Of a stretch of 64,000 bases of DNA, positions 50,764 through 59,639 are shown piece by piece. The DNA comes from DT-110 sp030148525 (GTDB taxonomy: Bacteria > Bacteroidota > Bacteroidia > Chitinophagales > Saprospiraceae): positions 6,386,001 to 6,450,000 of the forward strand of contig OZ245751.1 of the NCBI GenBank assembly GCA_965227445.1, given 5' to 3'. Position numbers and translations under genes: made by a program. Below the pieces are notes generated by a model. It had not been told where the DNA came from. It saw only the letters and a program-made list of their open reading frames with translations, and did not search any database. Numbering within the stretch: position 1 is the stretch's first letter; every line of letters begins with the position of its first letter.

Positions 50764-51651
50764 AAGGTCCATGGTCCAAGGTTCACGGTCCACGATCCAC
50801 GGTTCACGGCCCACGATCGACGGCTAACGGTCCAGGCAGGGAACCCACCATTTATATCAGATTTGCGAATCAGCCCCCCATTTCTACCACTTTAGTGGTT
50901 CATGGCCCACGACCGACGGTCCACGGTTCACGGCCCACGATCGACGGCTAACGGTCCACGGTTCAGGCATTGTACCCTCCGTGTATATCAGGCCACAGAT
51001 TTGCGAATCAGCCCCCCATTTCTACCACTTTAGTGGTTCATGGCCCACGACCGACGGTCCACGGTTCACGGCCCACGACCGACGGTCCACGGTTCACGGC
51101 CCACGATCGACGGCTAACGGTCCAGGCAGGGAACCCACCATTTATATCAGGCCACAGCTTTAGCTGTGGTGATTTGCGAATCAGCCCCCCATTTCTACCA
51201 CTTTAGTGGTTCATGGCCCACGACCGACGGTCCACGGTTCACGGCCCACGACCGACGGTCCACGGTTCACGGCCCACGATCGACGGCTAACGGTCCAGGC
51301 AGGGAACCCACCATTTATATCAGGCCACAGCTTTAGCTGTGGTTGTTTGCGAAGCATCCCCCATTCCAACCACTTTAGTGGTTCACGGCCCACGACCGAC
51401 GGTCCAAGGTTCACTGCCCACGACCGACGGTCCACGGTTCACGGCCCACGATCGACGGCTAACGGTCCATGGTTCAGGCATTGTACCCTCCGTGTATATC
51501 AGGCCACAGCTTTAGCTGTGGTTGTTTGCGAAGCATCCCCCATTCCAACCACTTTAGTGGTTACAATTAACGTCCACGGTCGAATTAAATCGTCTACCTT
51601 ATCACGTCCTGATTACCCCAGGAAACCCTATCTTTCTCAAAAGCAATTCAG
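50764..51651. repeat. Long array of acggnnc heptamers with two interspersed hairpins (5 composite units)
   Basis: Heptamer tandems of the type ACGGTCC-ACGGTTC-ACGGCCC-ACGACCG alternate with a fixed spacer containing hairpins ACCACTTTAGTGGT (50886, 51025, 51197, 51369, 51549) and CCACAGC/GCTGTGG (51152-51169, 51325-51342, 51504-51521) and the phrase TTTGCGAA. Units repeat every 140-170 bp. Apparent ORFs here (for example 51206-51688) merely read the heptamers and are not genes. The same elements recur at 55840-56180 and 57626-57750. 51570-51651 is ordinary. Confidence 0.95.
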
Positions 51652-54600
51652 GTGCCACAAATCCGTTTTTCGGAGCTTACTCCGCTAGATAAAAGATTAC
51701 TCTTATTGGCTGTTTTTCAGATGGAAACGCAGCACATTACCTCGGTCAAACGACATTTAACTCAAATCGAAGAGTATCATGCTGATTACAAGCATGACTA
51801 CAAACCTCCCACCGCAAAAACTATCAGGGAGCAATTTCACCTGCTCGAACAGATCGAGTGGACACACCAAAGAAAAAACGGGCAATTCATATTGGATGAG
51901 GATTTGGATACCATGCAAGTCCTGACGGCGTACCATCGCAGTGATGGTGACCTGCTGAGAGCTGCTTTTTACATTGCCAAAAGAAGCACCAATATTTATG
52001 CCTATAACAATATGCGGGGATCCTACTTTCCGGACAATGTCTTTGATCGCTTATTAATACAAATCCAGGCGAGTGTTGTACTGGATGATGCCGTAACATT
52101 TCAGGAATTAGTACGGTACATCAGCAAACAAGAAGTGTCGTATACCGATCGGCTCGAACAATTGCTGTACCAGGATATACTAGCAGCAGCATCTGCCGAT
52201 CGACAAACTATCGGAAAGGGCGTTCTGGGCTATTTATTAAACATGTTTTTCCAGCACTCACTCCTTGAGCTTGCTCAAATTCCCGAGGTATACCACCAAA
52301 TGGCAGCTCAGGTCATTGAACATGGTAAAAGGGGAAGTGAGGAATTTCTGGCAACGTATTCTCTCGCCTTAATCCTGCTGGGGCAATTTGATCGCCTGGA
52401 AAACGTGTTGGATAATCAAACGGGGATCTACGCCGATCAGGCGTTGGCAACCTTAACCTTCATCAGGGGAGATGCGGAGCAGGCTGCTAAATGGTACAAT
52501 CTTTCCTTTTCTAAGTTCCGTCAGGAGGGGCATTATAATAAAGCCTATCCCGCGGGGTCCTTACCGATATTTTGGTTTATGCTGTGCGTACAAACCAATG
52601 CGGATGGGGTGTTGAAGGAACTGCAATACGGGCAAAAACACTTTGAGGCTAATCCAACCATCATGCTGAAACAAGGTGATGTTTGGTTGGAATGCATGGC
52701 TGCGCTCGTACAAAACAAACAAGGAGTAGCTGCCGCTACATTGTTGCGGGCAGAGCCCGAAGGGATCCTCGATATACTGTTGGCAGGTACACTGATGAAT
52801 GAGTTGAAACACCCCCTGCCCGTAAACATGCTTGTCGAGTTGTACAGTATTCACGAATTATCGGTACTCAACGAATACCATTGGCTGTGGATGGAAGTTG
52901 CCGGCATCTTAGCTCAGCACGAAAAAAGGGTCGACCAATCCCACACTATGGAGACCGACTTCGAGGCCATTTCCAGTGACCTGGGTGTGACCTCGGTCTT
53001 TACGCTCCTACCCGAGCAGGAGCCTTGGGAACGTACCTTACTGGGTATCACCCAATATCTTGCAAACAACAAACCAGTCCCGAAAGAAGAGCATAAAAAC
53101 CAGCGTTTGGTGGCCTTCTTAAACGCAACGGAAAAAAACATTGATCTGAGCTTCAAAATTCAGTCGATATCCAAACGGGGAGGCTGGACACCAGGTCGTA
53201 AAGTCGATCTGCACCATATTTATCCATTTCTGGAAAAGTATGCCAATCATAAAGAACAAATAATCTTGCGAGCATTCGAGGAGTGGCAGGATCGGTACTA
53301 CTGGGGATCGAATACTGATGGCCAGGAAGAGCTCCGCTTGCTTAGGGCACTTGTCGGTTTCCCGGAGCTATATGAGATGAATAACCCCGATCAGCGCATT
53401 GAATTACGGGAAGATAAACCACAATTGCTGATTCAGGAACGGGACCGGCAACTGCAGGTTCACATCAAGTATCTGCCAGTTGGAAACGGCTCTTTTGGTA
53501 TTTTCCCGGATGGTCTCAACCAGTACGCACTGGTGTGTTTTCAACCAATGGAGTTGGATGTACTCCAGTTATTTGGTGCCCACAAACTTACTTTTCCGCC
53601 CAGTGCAGCGGACACGGTAAAGTCGTTGCTGGAGCCTCTCCAGGCCATTCTCACCGTCGAGACACTCCTGGAAGAGGATTATGCGAATTTACCTCAGGTG
53701 GATGGTGACCCCCGACCTTATCTGCATTTGTTGCCTAATGATTACGGTTTTATACTCGAGGCATATGTCAAACCACATCCCGGTATCAGTCAGGTTTTCA
53801 AGCCTGGCGATGGACTGGCTATGTATCGGGAAACCGTGGGTGACGAAGTGATCCTCATCCAGCGATCACCGGAGGAAGAGCGTAGTCGGCTGAACACCAT
53901 AATCCAGGCCCTCGCACTGCCCGAGCGATCAGCTGATCAGTGGGCACTCGATACACCGGAAAGCTGTTTGGAAGTACTGCACGGTTTAGCCCCCTTTCGG
54001 GAAAAAGGAGAGGTGGTTATCGTATGGCCAAAAGGGGAACAATTGAATCTGGTCGGATCGCTGGACACGAATTCCATGAGCTTGCGCGTAGGAAAAGGAG
54101 TGGATTATTGGTTTGCCGTAGATGGTGAGGCCCGGGTGAATGAATCTATGGTGGTCGGTTTTCAAAAGCTGCTGGAGTGGTCCGAAAAAACGCAGGCCTC
54201 CTTTCTGGAGTTAACCGATGGGCAGTATATAGCAATCACCCGCCAACTCCGGGAGCAATTAAACCGAACCCGATTGCTGTTGCAAAAAGGACCCGGGAAT
54301 CAGTCCCTGATGCACGCCCTTTCCGGCGAGCAGTTCGAGGAAGTGTGGGAAACCGAAGAGGTTATTTCGGGTGATGCAGACTGGCAGCAATACCGGGAAA
54401 GGGTCGAACGGGCTCGTAGTATCCGGCCAAGAGTACCTGCCGGCTTTAAAGCTACGCTTCGTCCATATCAAAAAGAGGGTTTCCGCTGGATGATGCAACT
54501 GGCTGCGTGGGGTGTTGGTGGTATTCTCGCCGATGATATGGGGCTCGGTAAGACGATCCAGGCCCTCGCCGTGCTATCCGCTCGCGCCAATCAGGGCCCC

Positions 54601-55836
54601 GCGCTGGTAGTCGCCCCGGCATCAGTGTGCCGAAACTGGTTCCGCGAAACAGAAAAGTTTGCGCCAGCTTTGACTCCCCGGCTTTTTGGTGAGGGCGACC
54701 GGGAAGCTATGCTCACTCAGCTGGGGCCGAAGAGTTTACTAATCTGCAGTTACGGGCTCTTGCAATCGGAAATATCCCGGATCAAAGACATTCCGTTCAG
54801 CATGGTCATCCTGGATGAGGCTCAGGCCATTAAAAATCCACGAACCAAGCGCTTTAAGGCGAGCATGCAGCTGAACGCAGATACCAAACTGGCGACCACC
54901 GGCACACCGGTCGAAAACCACCTTGGTGAATTATGGAGTTTGTTTGCCTTTCTCAATCCGGGATTACTCGGTTCCGAAAAGGCTTTCGCCCAAAAATACG
55001 GGATACCTATCAGAGATGGCGACCAATTGGTTTTGCAACAACTAAGAAAAGTGGTAAGTCCTTTTATCCTGCGGCGTCAAAAAAAGCAAGTGCTCAAGGA
55101 GCTTCCGCCAAAAACGGAAATAAATCACTTGATCTCCATGCCCGAAGAGGAACGAGCTTTCTACGAAGCAACACGTCGCATAGCTCTCGATAAAGTGCAA
55201 AAAGGAAAGGATAACCTCCAGTCCGGGCAACGTCATTTCCAAATCCTGGCAGAACTGACCCGCCTTCGCCGACTTTGTTGTCATCCCAGTTTGGTCAGCG
55301 ATACCTCCAGATTGCCGGGGGCTAAGCTACAGGCTTTTAAAGAAATAGTGACTGATCTATTGGAAAACGAACATCGCGTGTTGGTATTCAGCCAGTTCGT
55401 TAGTTTTTTACAGATCGTTCGCAACTGGGTCCAACAGAAAAAAATCACCTATCAATACCTGGACGGAAGTACACCCACCAAGAAAAGAGCGTTGGCCGTC
55501 CAGGCTTTCCAGGAAGGTGACGGTGATTTGTTCCTGATCAGCCTCAAAGCCGGGGGCGTAGGGTTAAATTTGACCGCAGCAGATTACGTCATCATCCTGG
55601 ATCCCTGGTGGAACCCAGCCGTCGAAGACCAGGCCGCTGATCGCGCCCACCGCATCGGACAATTGAAATCAGTGACCGTTTACCGGCTAATCCTGGAGGA
55701 TACCATCGAAGAACGGATCGTTCAACTGCACCAGGATAAAAAAGAACTGGCGGATTCCATCCTCATGGATACAGAACACTCCTCTAAAGTCACGACTGAA
55801 GAATTGCTAAGTATCCTGCAAGATACCGGGGGGTGA
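51652..55836 (+). CDS. SNF2-family DNA-dependent ATPase with long unknown N-terminal region
   Basis: 1,394 residues. The last 450 are a SNF2 helicase core: DDMGLGKTIQAL (K967), DEAQAIKNP (D1055, motif II), TGTPVENHLGELWSLF, then the second lobe VLVFSQFVSFLQIV, LISLKAGGVGLNLTAADYVI, DPWWNPAVEDQAADRAHRIGQ. The first 900 or so residues are helical, with no recognised domain. Such proteins remodel protein-DNA contacts; HepA-like and defence-linked versions both exist. It stands alone between repeat arrays with no adjacent methylase or nuclease, so neither role is supported. GTG start. Confidence 0.9.
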   Translation: MPQIRFSELTPLDKRLLLLAVFQMETQHITSVKRHLTQIEEYHADYKHDYKPPTAKTIREQFHLLEQIEWTHQRKNGQFILDEDLDTMQVLTAYHRSDGDLLRAAFYIAKRSTNIYAYNNMRGSYFPDNVFDRLLIQIQASVVLDDAVTFQELVRYISKQEVSYTDRLEQLLYQDILAAASADRQTIGKGVLGYLLNMFFQHSLLELAQIPEVYHQMAAQVIEHGKRGSEEFLATYSLALILLGQFDRLENVLDNQTGIYADQALATLTFIRGDAEQAAKWYNLSFSKFRQEGHYNKAYPAGSLPIFWFMLCVQTNADGVLKELQYGQKHFEANPTIMLKQGDVWLECMAALVQNKQGVAAATLLRAEPEGILDILLAGTLMNELKHPLPVNMLVELYSIHELSVLNEYHWLWMEVAGILAQHEKRVDQSHTMETDFEAISSDLGVTSVFTLLPEQEPWERTLLGITQYLANNKPVPKEEHKNQRLVAFLNATEKNIDLSFKIQSISKRGGWTPGRKVDLHHIYPFLEKYANHKEQIILRAFEEWQDRYYWGSNTDGQEELRLLRALVGFPELYEMNNPDQRIELREDKPQLLIQERDRQLQVHIKYLPVGNGSFGIFPDGLNQYALVCFQPMELDVLQLFGAHKLTFPPSAADTVKSLLEPLQAILTVETLLEEDYANLPQVDGDPRPYLHLLPNDYGFILEAYVKPHPGISQVFKPGDGLAMYRETVGDEVILIQRSPEEERSRLNTIIQALALPERSADQWALDTPESCLEVLHGLAPFREKGEVVIVWPKGEQLNLVGSLDTNSMSLRVGKGVDYWFAVDGEARVNESMVVGFQKLLEWSEKTQASFLELTDGQYIAITRQLREQLNRTRLLLQKGPGNQSLMHALSGEQFEEVWETEEVISGDADWQQYRERVERARSIRPRVPAGFKATLRPYQKEGFRWMMQLAAWGVGGILADDMGLGKTIQALAVLSARANQGPALVVAPASVCRNWFRETEKFAPALTPRLFGEGDREAMLTQLGPKSLLICSYGLLQSEISRIKDIPFSMVILDEAQAIKNPRTKRFKASMQLNADTKLATTGTPVENHLGELWSLFAFLNPGLLGSEKAFAQKYGIPIRDGDQLVLQQLRKVVSPFILRRQKKQVLKELPPKTEINHLISMPEEERAFYEATRRIALDKVQKGKDNLQSGQRHFQILAELTRLRRLCCHPSLVSDTSRLPGAKLQAFKEIVTDLLENEHRVLVFSQFVSFLQIVRNWVQQKKITYQYLDGSTPTKKRALAVQAFQEGDGDLFLISLKAGGVGLNLTAADYVIILDPWWNPAVEDQAADRAHRIGQLKSVTVYRLILEDTIEERIVQLHQDKKELADSILMDTEHSSKVTTEELLSILQDTGG

Positions 55837-56286
55837 GGATGGGGCACGGTCCAAGGTTCACGGTCCACGATCGACGGCTAACGGTCCAAGGTCCAAGGTT
55901 CACGGTTCACGGTCCACGGTCCAAGGTTGATGGTCCAGGCATTGCCCCCACCATGTATATCAGGCCACAGCTTTAGCTATGGTGAACCGCGAAGCGGCAG
56001 CCGTGTGTACTTGCGAATCAAAAAACGCTGTGCGGAGCATAAAAAAATCGTGACTAAGGGGGGAGTTTTAGACGGTAGACCGTGAGCCTTTATCCGTGCA
56101 GCGTGAGGCGTTTAGTGTAACCACTAAAGTGGTGTGGAGAGGAGAGGGGCGCATTCATGACCACAGCTAAAGCTGTGGCCTAATTTTTTATGTTATCGTG
56201 TAGGTATTGTGGCATCCGTCTGCCGTTATCCGTGCAGCGTGAGGCGTCCTGGAATCTGCATCCCCCGAATATAACGAACGTTCATT
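55837..56286. repeat. Heptamer and hairpin repeat block left of ATPase copy 2
   Basis: 55840-55935: ACGGTCC/AAGGTTC heptamers; 55937-55984: catgtatatcag plus an imperfect CCACAGCTTTAGCTATGG hairpin; 55985-56068: end part of the structured repeat (CCGCGAAGCGG ... GGGGGAGTTTT) seen at 41385-41478; 56118-56180: hairpins ACCACTAAAGTGGT and CCACAGC/GCTGTGG in opposite orientation; 56205-56245 TCCGTGCAGCGTGAGGCG word, second copy of 56093-56112. No gene. Confidence 0.85.
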
Positions 56287-56341
56287 TATTTCCTTTTGAA
56301 AAGTAAATAAAACAATGTATATTTCCTTAAAATAAGGATAT
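56287..56341 (+). promoter_or_regulatory. Two-copy operator/promoter of ATPase copy 2
   Basis: TATTTCCTT plus a partly complementary right half occurs at about 56287 and 56320, a 33-bp period; the proximal copy ends at the ATG. TTTG (56295-56298), 19 bp, TATATTT (56318-56324) is a Bacteroidota promoter with its -33 box in the distal copy and its -7 box overlapping the proximal copy. Confidence 0.55.
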
Positions 56342-57625
56342 ATGGATCGGGCTTCACTGGAGCAGATAATACGAGATAATGTGGAACGGTCAAACGCCGC
56401 GTTTCGGAAGCGTGAGCAAACACTTCCACTGGATTTGGATCGAATCATAACGCTGACTGGTGCCAGACGGACCGGAAAAACATCTTTGTTCTTCCGGGTA
56501 ATAGAAGATTTGCGTAAAAAGGTTCCAGCCGAGCGGTTGTTATATATCAATTTCGAAGACGATCGTCTTTTTGGGATGGAATTGTCCGATATGAATACCC
56601 TGTTAGAGGCATATTTCACTTTGTATCCGTCCACTCAAAATAAATTGGTATACTTTTTTTTCGATGAAATTCAGCGCATCAAGGGGTGGGAAACATTTGT
56701 AAGGCGCATAAAAGATACGCTTACGGCAAGGGTCTTTGTAACGGGGTCTTCTGCTAGTTTACTGGGACGGGAAATCGCTACTGCTTTGCGTGGACGAACA
56801 CTTTCCTATGAGGTTTTTCCGCTTCGATTCTCAGAGTATCTGAATTGGCAGAGGTTACCAAGTGCGATCGGTACCAGCCAAACAAATCAAAAAATACAGC
56901 ATGCTTTTCGGCAATACATGGAAACGACTGCGTTTCCGGAGCTAATAAATTGGTCCGAAAACGAACGGGTGATGGCGCTTCAAGAATATATTGACTTGAT
57001 CATTTACCGGGACGTGGCTGAACGACTGAATATCACAAATACCCAAATTCTCAAATACCTCATCCAGTTTTTGTTGGTTAACGCGGGTAAGCCATTGTCG
57101 GCAAATAGCATCTATAAAGACATGAAAGGTCAGGGACTGAAAATATCTAAGGATACCTTGTACGAGTATCTGGGGCTGCTCGAGGATGTCTACGCTATTT
57201 TTATGATCCCTATCTACTCCCGCAATTTGAAAGTTCAGCAGCGAAATCCTAAGAAGTTATACATTCTTGATCATGGGTTGAAAAAAGCAGTCAGTGTAGG
57301 TGTCGATAAAGGAGCTCTACTGGAGAATATCGTTTTTATAGACTTTCGCCGACGTTACCGGGATATTTATTATTGGCAAGAGGGACAGGAGGTAGATTTT
57401 ATTATTCCGACGAATACTGGTCCCAGAGCTGTCAACGTAACTTTCTCGATCGCTCAAAGCAGTACCTATGACCGGGAAATCTCCGGTCTTAAAAAATGTA
57501 TGAGTGCTCTACACCTGACGGAAGGTTGGATTATTACTGCTTTTGAAGAAAAAGAAGTTTCCCTTGATGATATTGAAATCCACATAATTCCCGCCTGGAA
57601 GTGGTTGTTGGCCCCCGGATTTTGA
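56342..57625 (+). CDS. AAA_14/DUF4143 ATPase, copy 2
   Basis: 427 residues. Walker A TGARRTGKTSLF near 39-50, Walker B YFFFDEIQRIKGW, sensor VFVTGSSASLLG, then LRFSEYLNW and a DUF4143 C-terminus with GQEVDFIIPTNTGPRAVNVTF and ending PAWKWLL. The ExK of the nuclease-like core reads N-V-T. Diverged from copies 1 and 3 in most positions but with the same domain order and the same C-terminal REI.GL..CM-type segment. Heptamer repeats flank it on both sides (55840-55935 and 57626-57720). Confidence 0.9.
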   Translation: MDRASLEQIIRDNVERSNAAFRKREQTLPLDLDRIITLTGARRTGKTSLFFRVIEDLRKKVPAERLLYINFEDDRLFGMELSDMNTLLEAYFTLYPSTQNKLVYFFFDEIQRIKGWETFVRRIKDTLTARVFVTGSSASLLGREIATALRGRTLSYEVFPLRFSEYLNWQRLPSAIGTSQTNQKIQHAFRQYMETTAFPELINWSENERVMALQEYIDLIIYRDVAERLNITNTQILKYLIQFLLVNAGKPLSANSIYKDMKGQGLKISKDTLYEYLGLLEDVYAIFMIPIYSRNLKVQQRNPKKLYILDHGLKKAVSVGVDKGALLENIVFIDFRRRYRDIYYWQEGQEVDFIIPTNTGPRAVNVTFSIAQSSTYDREISGLKKCMSALHLTEGWIITAFEEKEVSLDDIEIHIIPAWKWLLAPGF

Positions 57626-58148
57626 CGGCCCACGATCGACGGCTAACGGTCCAAGGTCCAAGGTTCACGGTCCAAGGTTCACGGTTCAAGGTTGATGGTT
57701 CAGGCATTGCACCCACCATGTATATCAGCCACAGCTTTAGCTGTGGTGATCCTGCACGGTGATTTTTAATTTTTAATTAGGGTTTTGTTTTTCCAGTCTT
57801 TTATAAAAACTTCCCCAACTCCCCAACTCCCCAACTCCCCAACTCCCCAACTCCCCGGAAGGGGAAGGATGCCGCTTTCCGACCTCCATCCCCTCTCTTC
57901 CAGAGCTAATAGGATTCTTCAGAAAATGATCGTAGAGGTTTAAAGAGAGGGGCCGGTGCGTTGGAAACCGAGCGTCACCCGCTCAGCGGGGGATGGGCTT
58001 GACCTAAAGGGTGAGTTTTAAACGGTGCATGGCCCATTTGTTCAGAATCCTCAAAATGAAGATGGATGGAATCACCTCTATTGTAGGAGGTGAATCAGTG
58101 CGCGATCCGGAGGATCAGCGCTCCTTTCGATCCGTAAACCGTACAGCG
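57626..58148. repeat. Repeat mosaic between ATPase copies 2 and 3
   Basis: No convincing gene. 57626-57720: ACGGTCC/AAGGTTC heptamers as at 55840; 57721-57749: CCACAGCTTTAGCTGTGG hairpin; 57758-57778: AT-rich attaaaa repeat; 57808-57856: six copies of a ccccaact octamer; 57890-58020: CCCCTCTCTT ... AAGAGAGGGG ... GGGTGAGTTTT hairpin element with an inner CACCCGCTCAGCGGG stem. 58021-58148 has no clear feature. Confidence 0.85.
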
Positions 58149-59423
58149 TTAACCATTCATGGTCAAATACCTCCACAATGGCTGTACCTCAATCTCACCT
58201 TCCTCCAGGGAAACCTTTTCCTGCTCATTCCAGGTGATAAGCAGACTTAATTGTTCACCGGTCTGTTTCATAGCTTTAGCTAACCCTTTGATTTCCCGGT
58301 TCCGGGTATCCGGATCACTTAGGTCATAGCAGACATTGATCAGCCTGCCTCCTTCCCAATAAAAATCTACCTCCTGTCCGTCAAGCCAATATGAGGGGTG
58401 AATGCCTTTTCTACGGAGTTCCATGAAAACCATATTCTCAAATAGTCGACCCTGGTCTTTACTGATCGACATAATATGTTTGTATGCAGGATCAACGGTA
58501 TAAAATTTGCGTGGATTAACTGCCTTTTGTCGGATAGAGGTACTCCACATTTCTACCTGAAAGATGGCAAATGCCTCTTCTAAGTAGGAAACGTAATCGA
58601 AAATAGTATTCTTGGCAACCGAATACCCCTGGGATTTCAGGTCTCGGTAAAGTTTGTTCAAACTCACTGGCTTGGCTACATTAACCAATAAATGCTTGAG
58701 TAAATATTTAAGAAAGGAAGGATTCTTTAGCGCAAAACGCTCCGAAAGGTCCCGATACAACATCAGGTCAACGTATTCTGTAATGGTTCTTCGGTGTAGG
58801 TCAACAGGCAATTGAACCAACTCCGGGAATCCGCCCTGACTTAAATACCGGTTCATCCAATGTAAAAGGAGTGCTTGTCCCTTTGATGTTCTCGGGTTTC
58901 CCGAAACATGGTTAAACTCCAAGAACTCTGTAAAACTCAGGGGAAAAATATCAAATGGAAGAGTCCGCCCTCTTAGACTGGTTGCCAGCTCTCGGCTTAA
59001 TAGCTTGGAAGATGAACCCGTAATATAGATGCGGCAGTTTTCCTGATCATGTAGCCGCCGAACAAATTTCTCCCAATGAGGCACATCCTGGACTTCATCT
59101 AAAAAAAACCAAACCAATTGGTCTTTATGCTCCGGATAGAGGGCAAAATAACCTGTTACCAAATCATCCAGGTCGGAGACCGTCAATGGAAATAGTCGAT
59201 CGTCCTCGAAGTTGACATAGACTAATCTGGTTGCCTCAACCTCTTCACGTAGTCGGTTTATGATGTCAAAAAGGACATAAGTCTTACCTGCACGTCTTGG
59301 TCCGAGCAGTGAAACTACTTTTGGAACGTTTAATGGAATGCCTAATGCCCTTGGACGCACTTGTTCTAAAGACCTCGTAAAGAAGTCGCTGATGATAGTT
59401 TGGAAAATAGTCTGCTTCGACAT
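58149..59423 (-). CDS. AAA_14/DUF4143 ATPase, copy 3
   Basis: 424 residues. Walker A LGPRRAGKTYVLF near 42-54, Walker B WFFLDEVQDVPHW, sensor IYITGSSSKLLS, SFTEFLEF, and a DUF4143 C-terminus with GQEVDFYWEGGRLINVCYDL, ending PLWRYL. The nuclease-like ExK reads N-V-C. Third member of the family in 17 kb. Convergent with copy 2 across a repeat mosaic. Confidence 0.9.
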   Translation of the reverse strand: MSKQTIFQTIISDFFTRSLEQVRPRALGIPLNVPKVVSLLGPRRAGKTYVLFDIINRLREEVEATRLVYVNFEDDRLFPLTVSDLDDLVTGYFALYPEHKDQLVWFFLDEVQDVPHWEKFVRRLHDQENCRIYITGSSSKLLSRELATSLRGRTLPFDIFPLSFTEFLEFNHVSGNPRTSKGQALLLHWMNRYLSQGGFPELVQLPVDLHRRTITEYVDLMLYRDLSERFALKNPSFLKYLLKHLLVNVAKPVSLNKLYRDLKSQGYSVAKNTIFDYVSYLEEAFAIFQVEMWSTSIRQKAVNPRKFYTVDPAYKHIMSISKDQGRLFENMVFMELRRKGIHPSYWLDGQEVDFYWEGGRLINVCYDLSDPDTRNREIKGLAKAMKQTGEQLSLLITWNEQEKVSLEEGEIEVQPLWRYLTMNG

Positions 59424-59424
59424 T

Positions 59425-59478
59425 TTGTCTTTTTATAAGAAGACAATTTAGCGGTTATTTGTCTTCTTGTAAAGAGCT
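59425..59478 (-). promoter_or_regulatory. Two-copy operator/promoter of ATPase copy 3
   Basis: TTGTCTT(N)8AAGACAA palindrome at 59425-59446 and a diverged copy from 59459, a 34-bp period, the proximal one starting 2 bp from the ATG. On the minus strand TTTA (59473-59470), 19 bp, TAAATTG (59450-59444) resembles the Bacteroidota promoter in the same geometry as in copies 1 and 2. Confidence 0.55.
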
Positions 59479-59639
59479 AGATTGGCTTCTAGTTTTTTTG
59501 TCATCAGGATCCAAAGATTGATTAATATGAAAAACCAGATTGTGATAATCTAATATCCAGTCCCCTTTCCGTGTCGCGTCAATCGTGCAGCGTGCCGCGT
59601 ATCATTTTCCGCTTTCCGACTTCCGCTTTCCGATTTCGA
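59479..59639. repeat. Spacer ending in ttccgctttccga heptamers
   Basis: 59573-59600 carries a GTCGCGTCAATCGTGCAGCGTGCCGCG word similar in type to 56093-56112, and 59605-59638 four degenerate TTCCGNT heptamers, the family that also occurs inside pseC. The heptamers abut the stop codon of the CNNM gene. 59479-59572 holds nothing recognisable. Confidence 0.7.

Noticed and set aside
50764..51570. CRISPR array
   Set aside because: Repeats and spacers are not of constant length, the supposed spacers are themselves heptamer words, and no cas gene is present.
50970..51688. Open reading frames of 60-160 codons across the heptamer array
   Set aside because: Their proteins are simply the repeat read in frame (HGPRSTVHGS-type periods), several frames are open at once because 7-bp words rarely make stops, and no start or family is seen.
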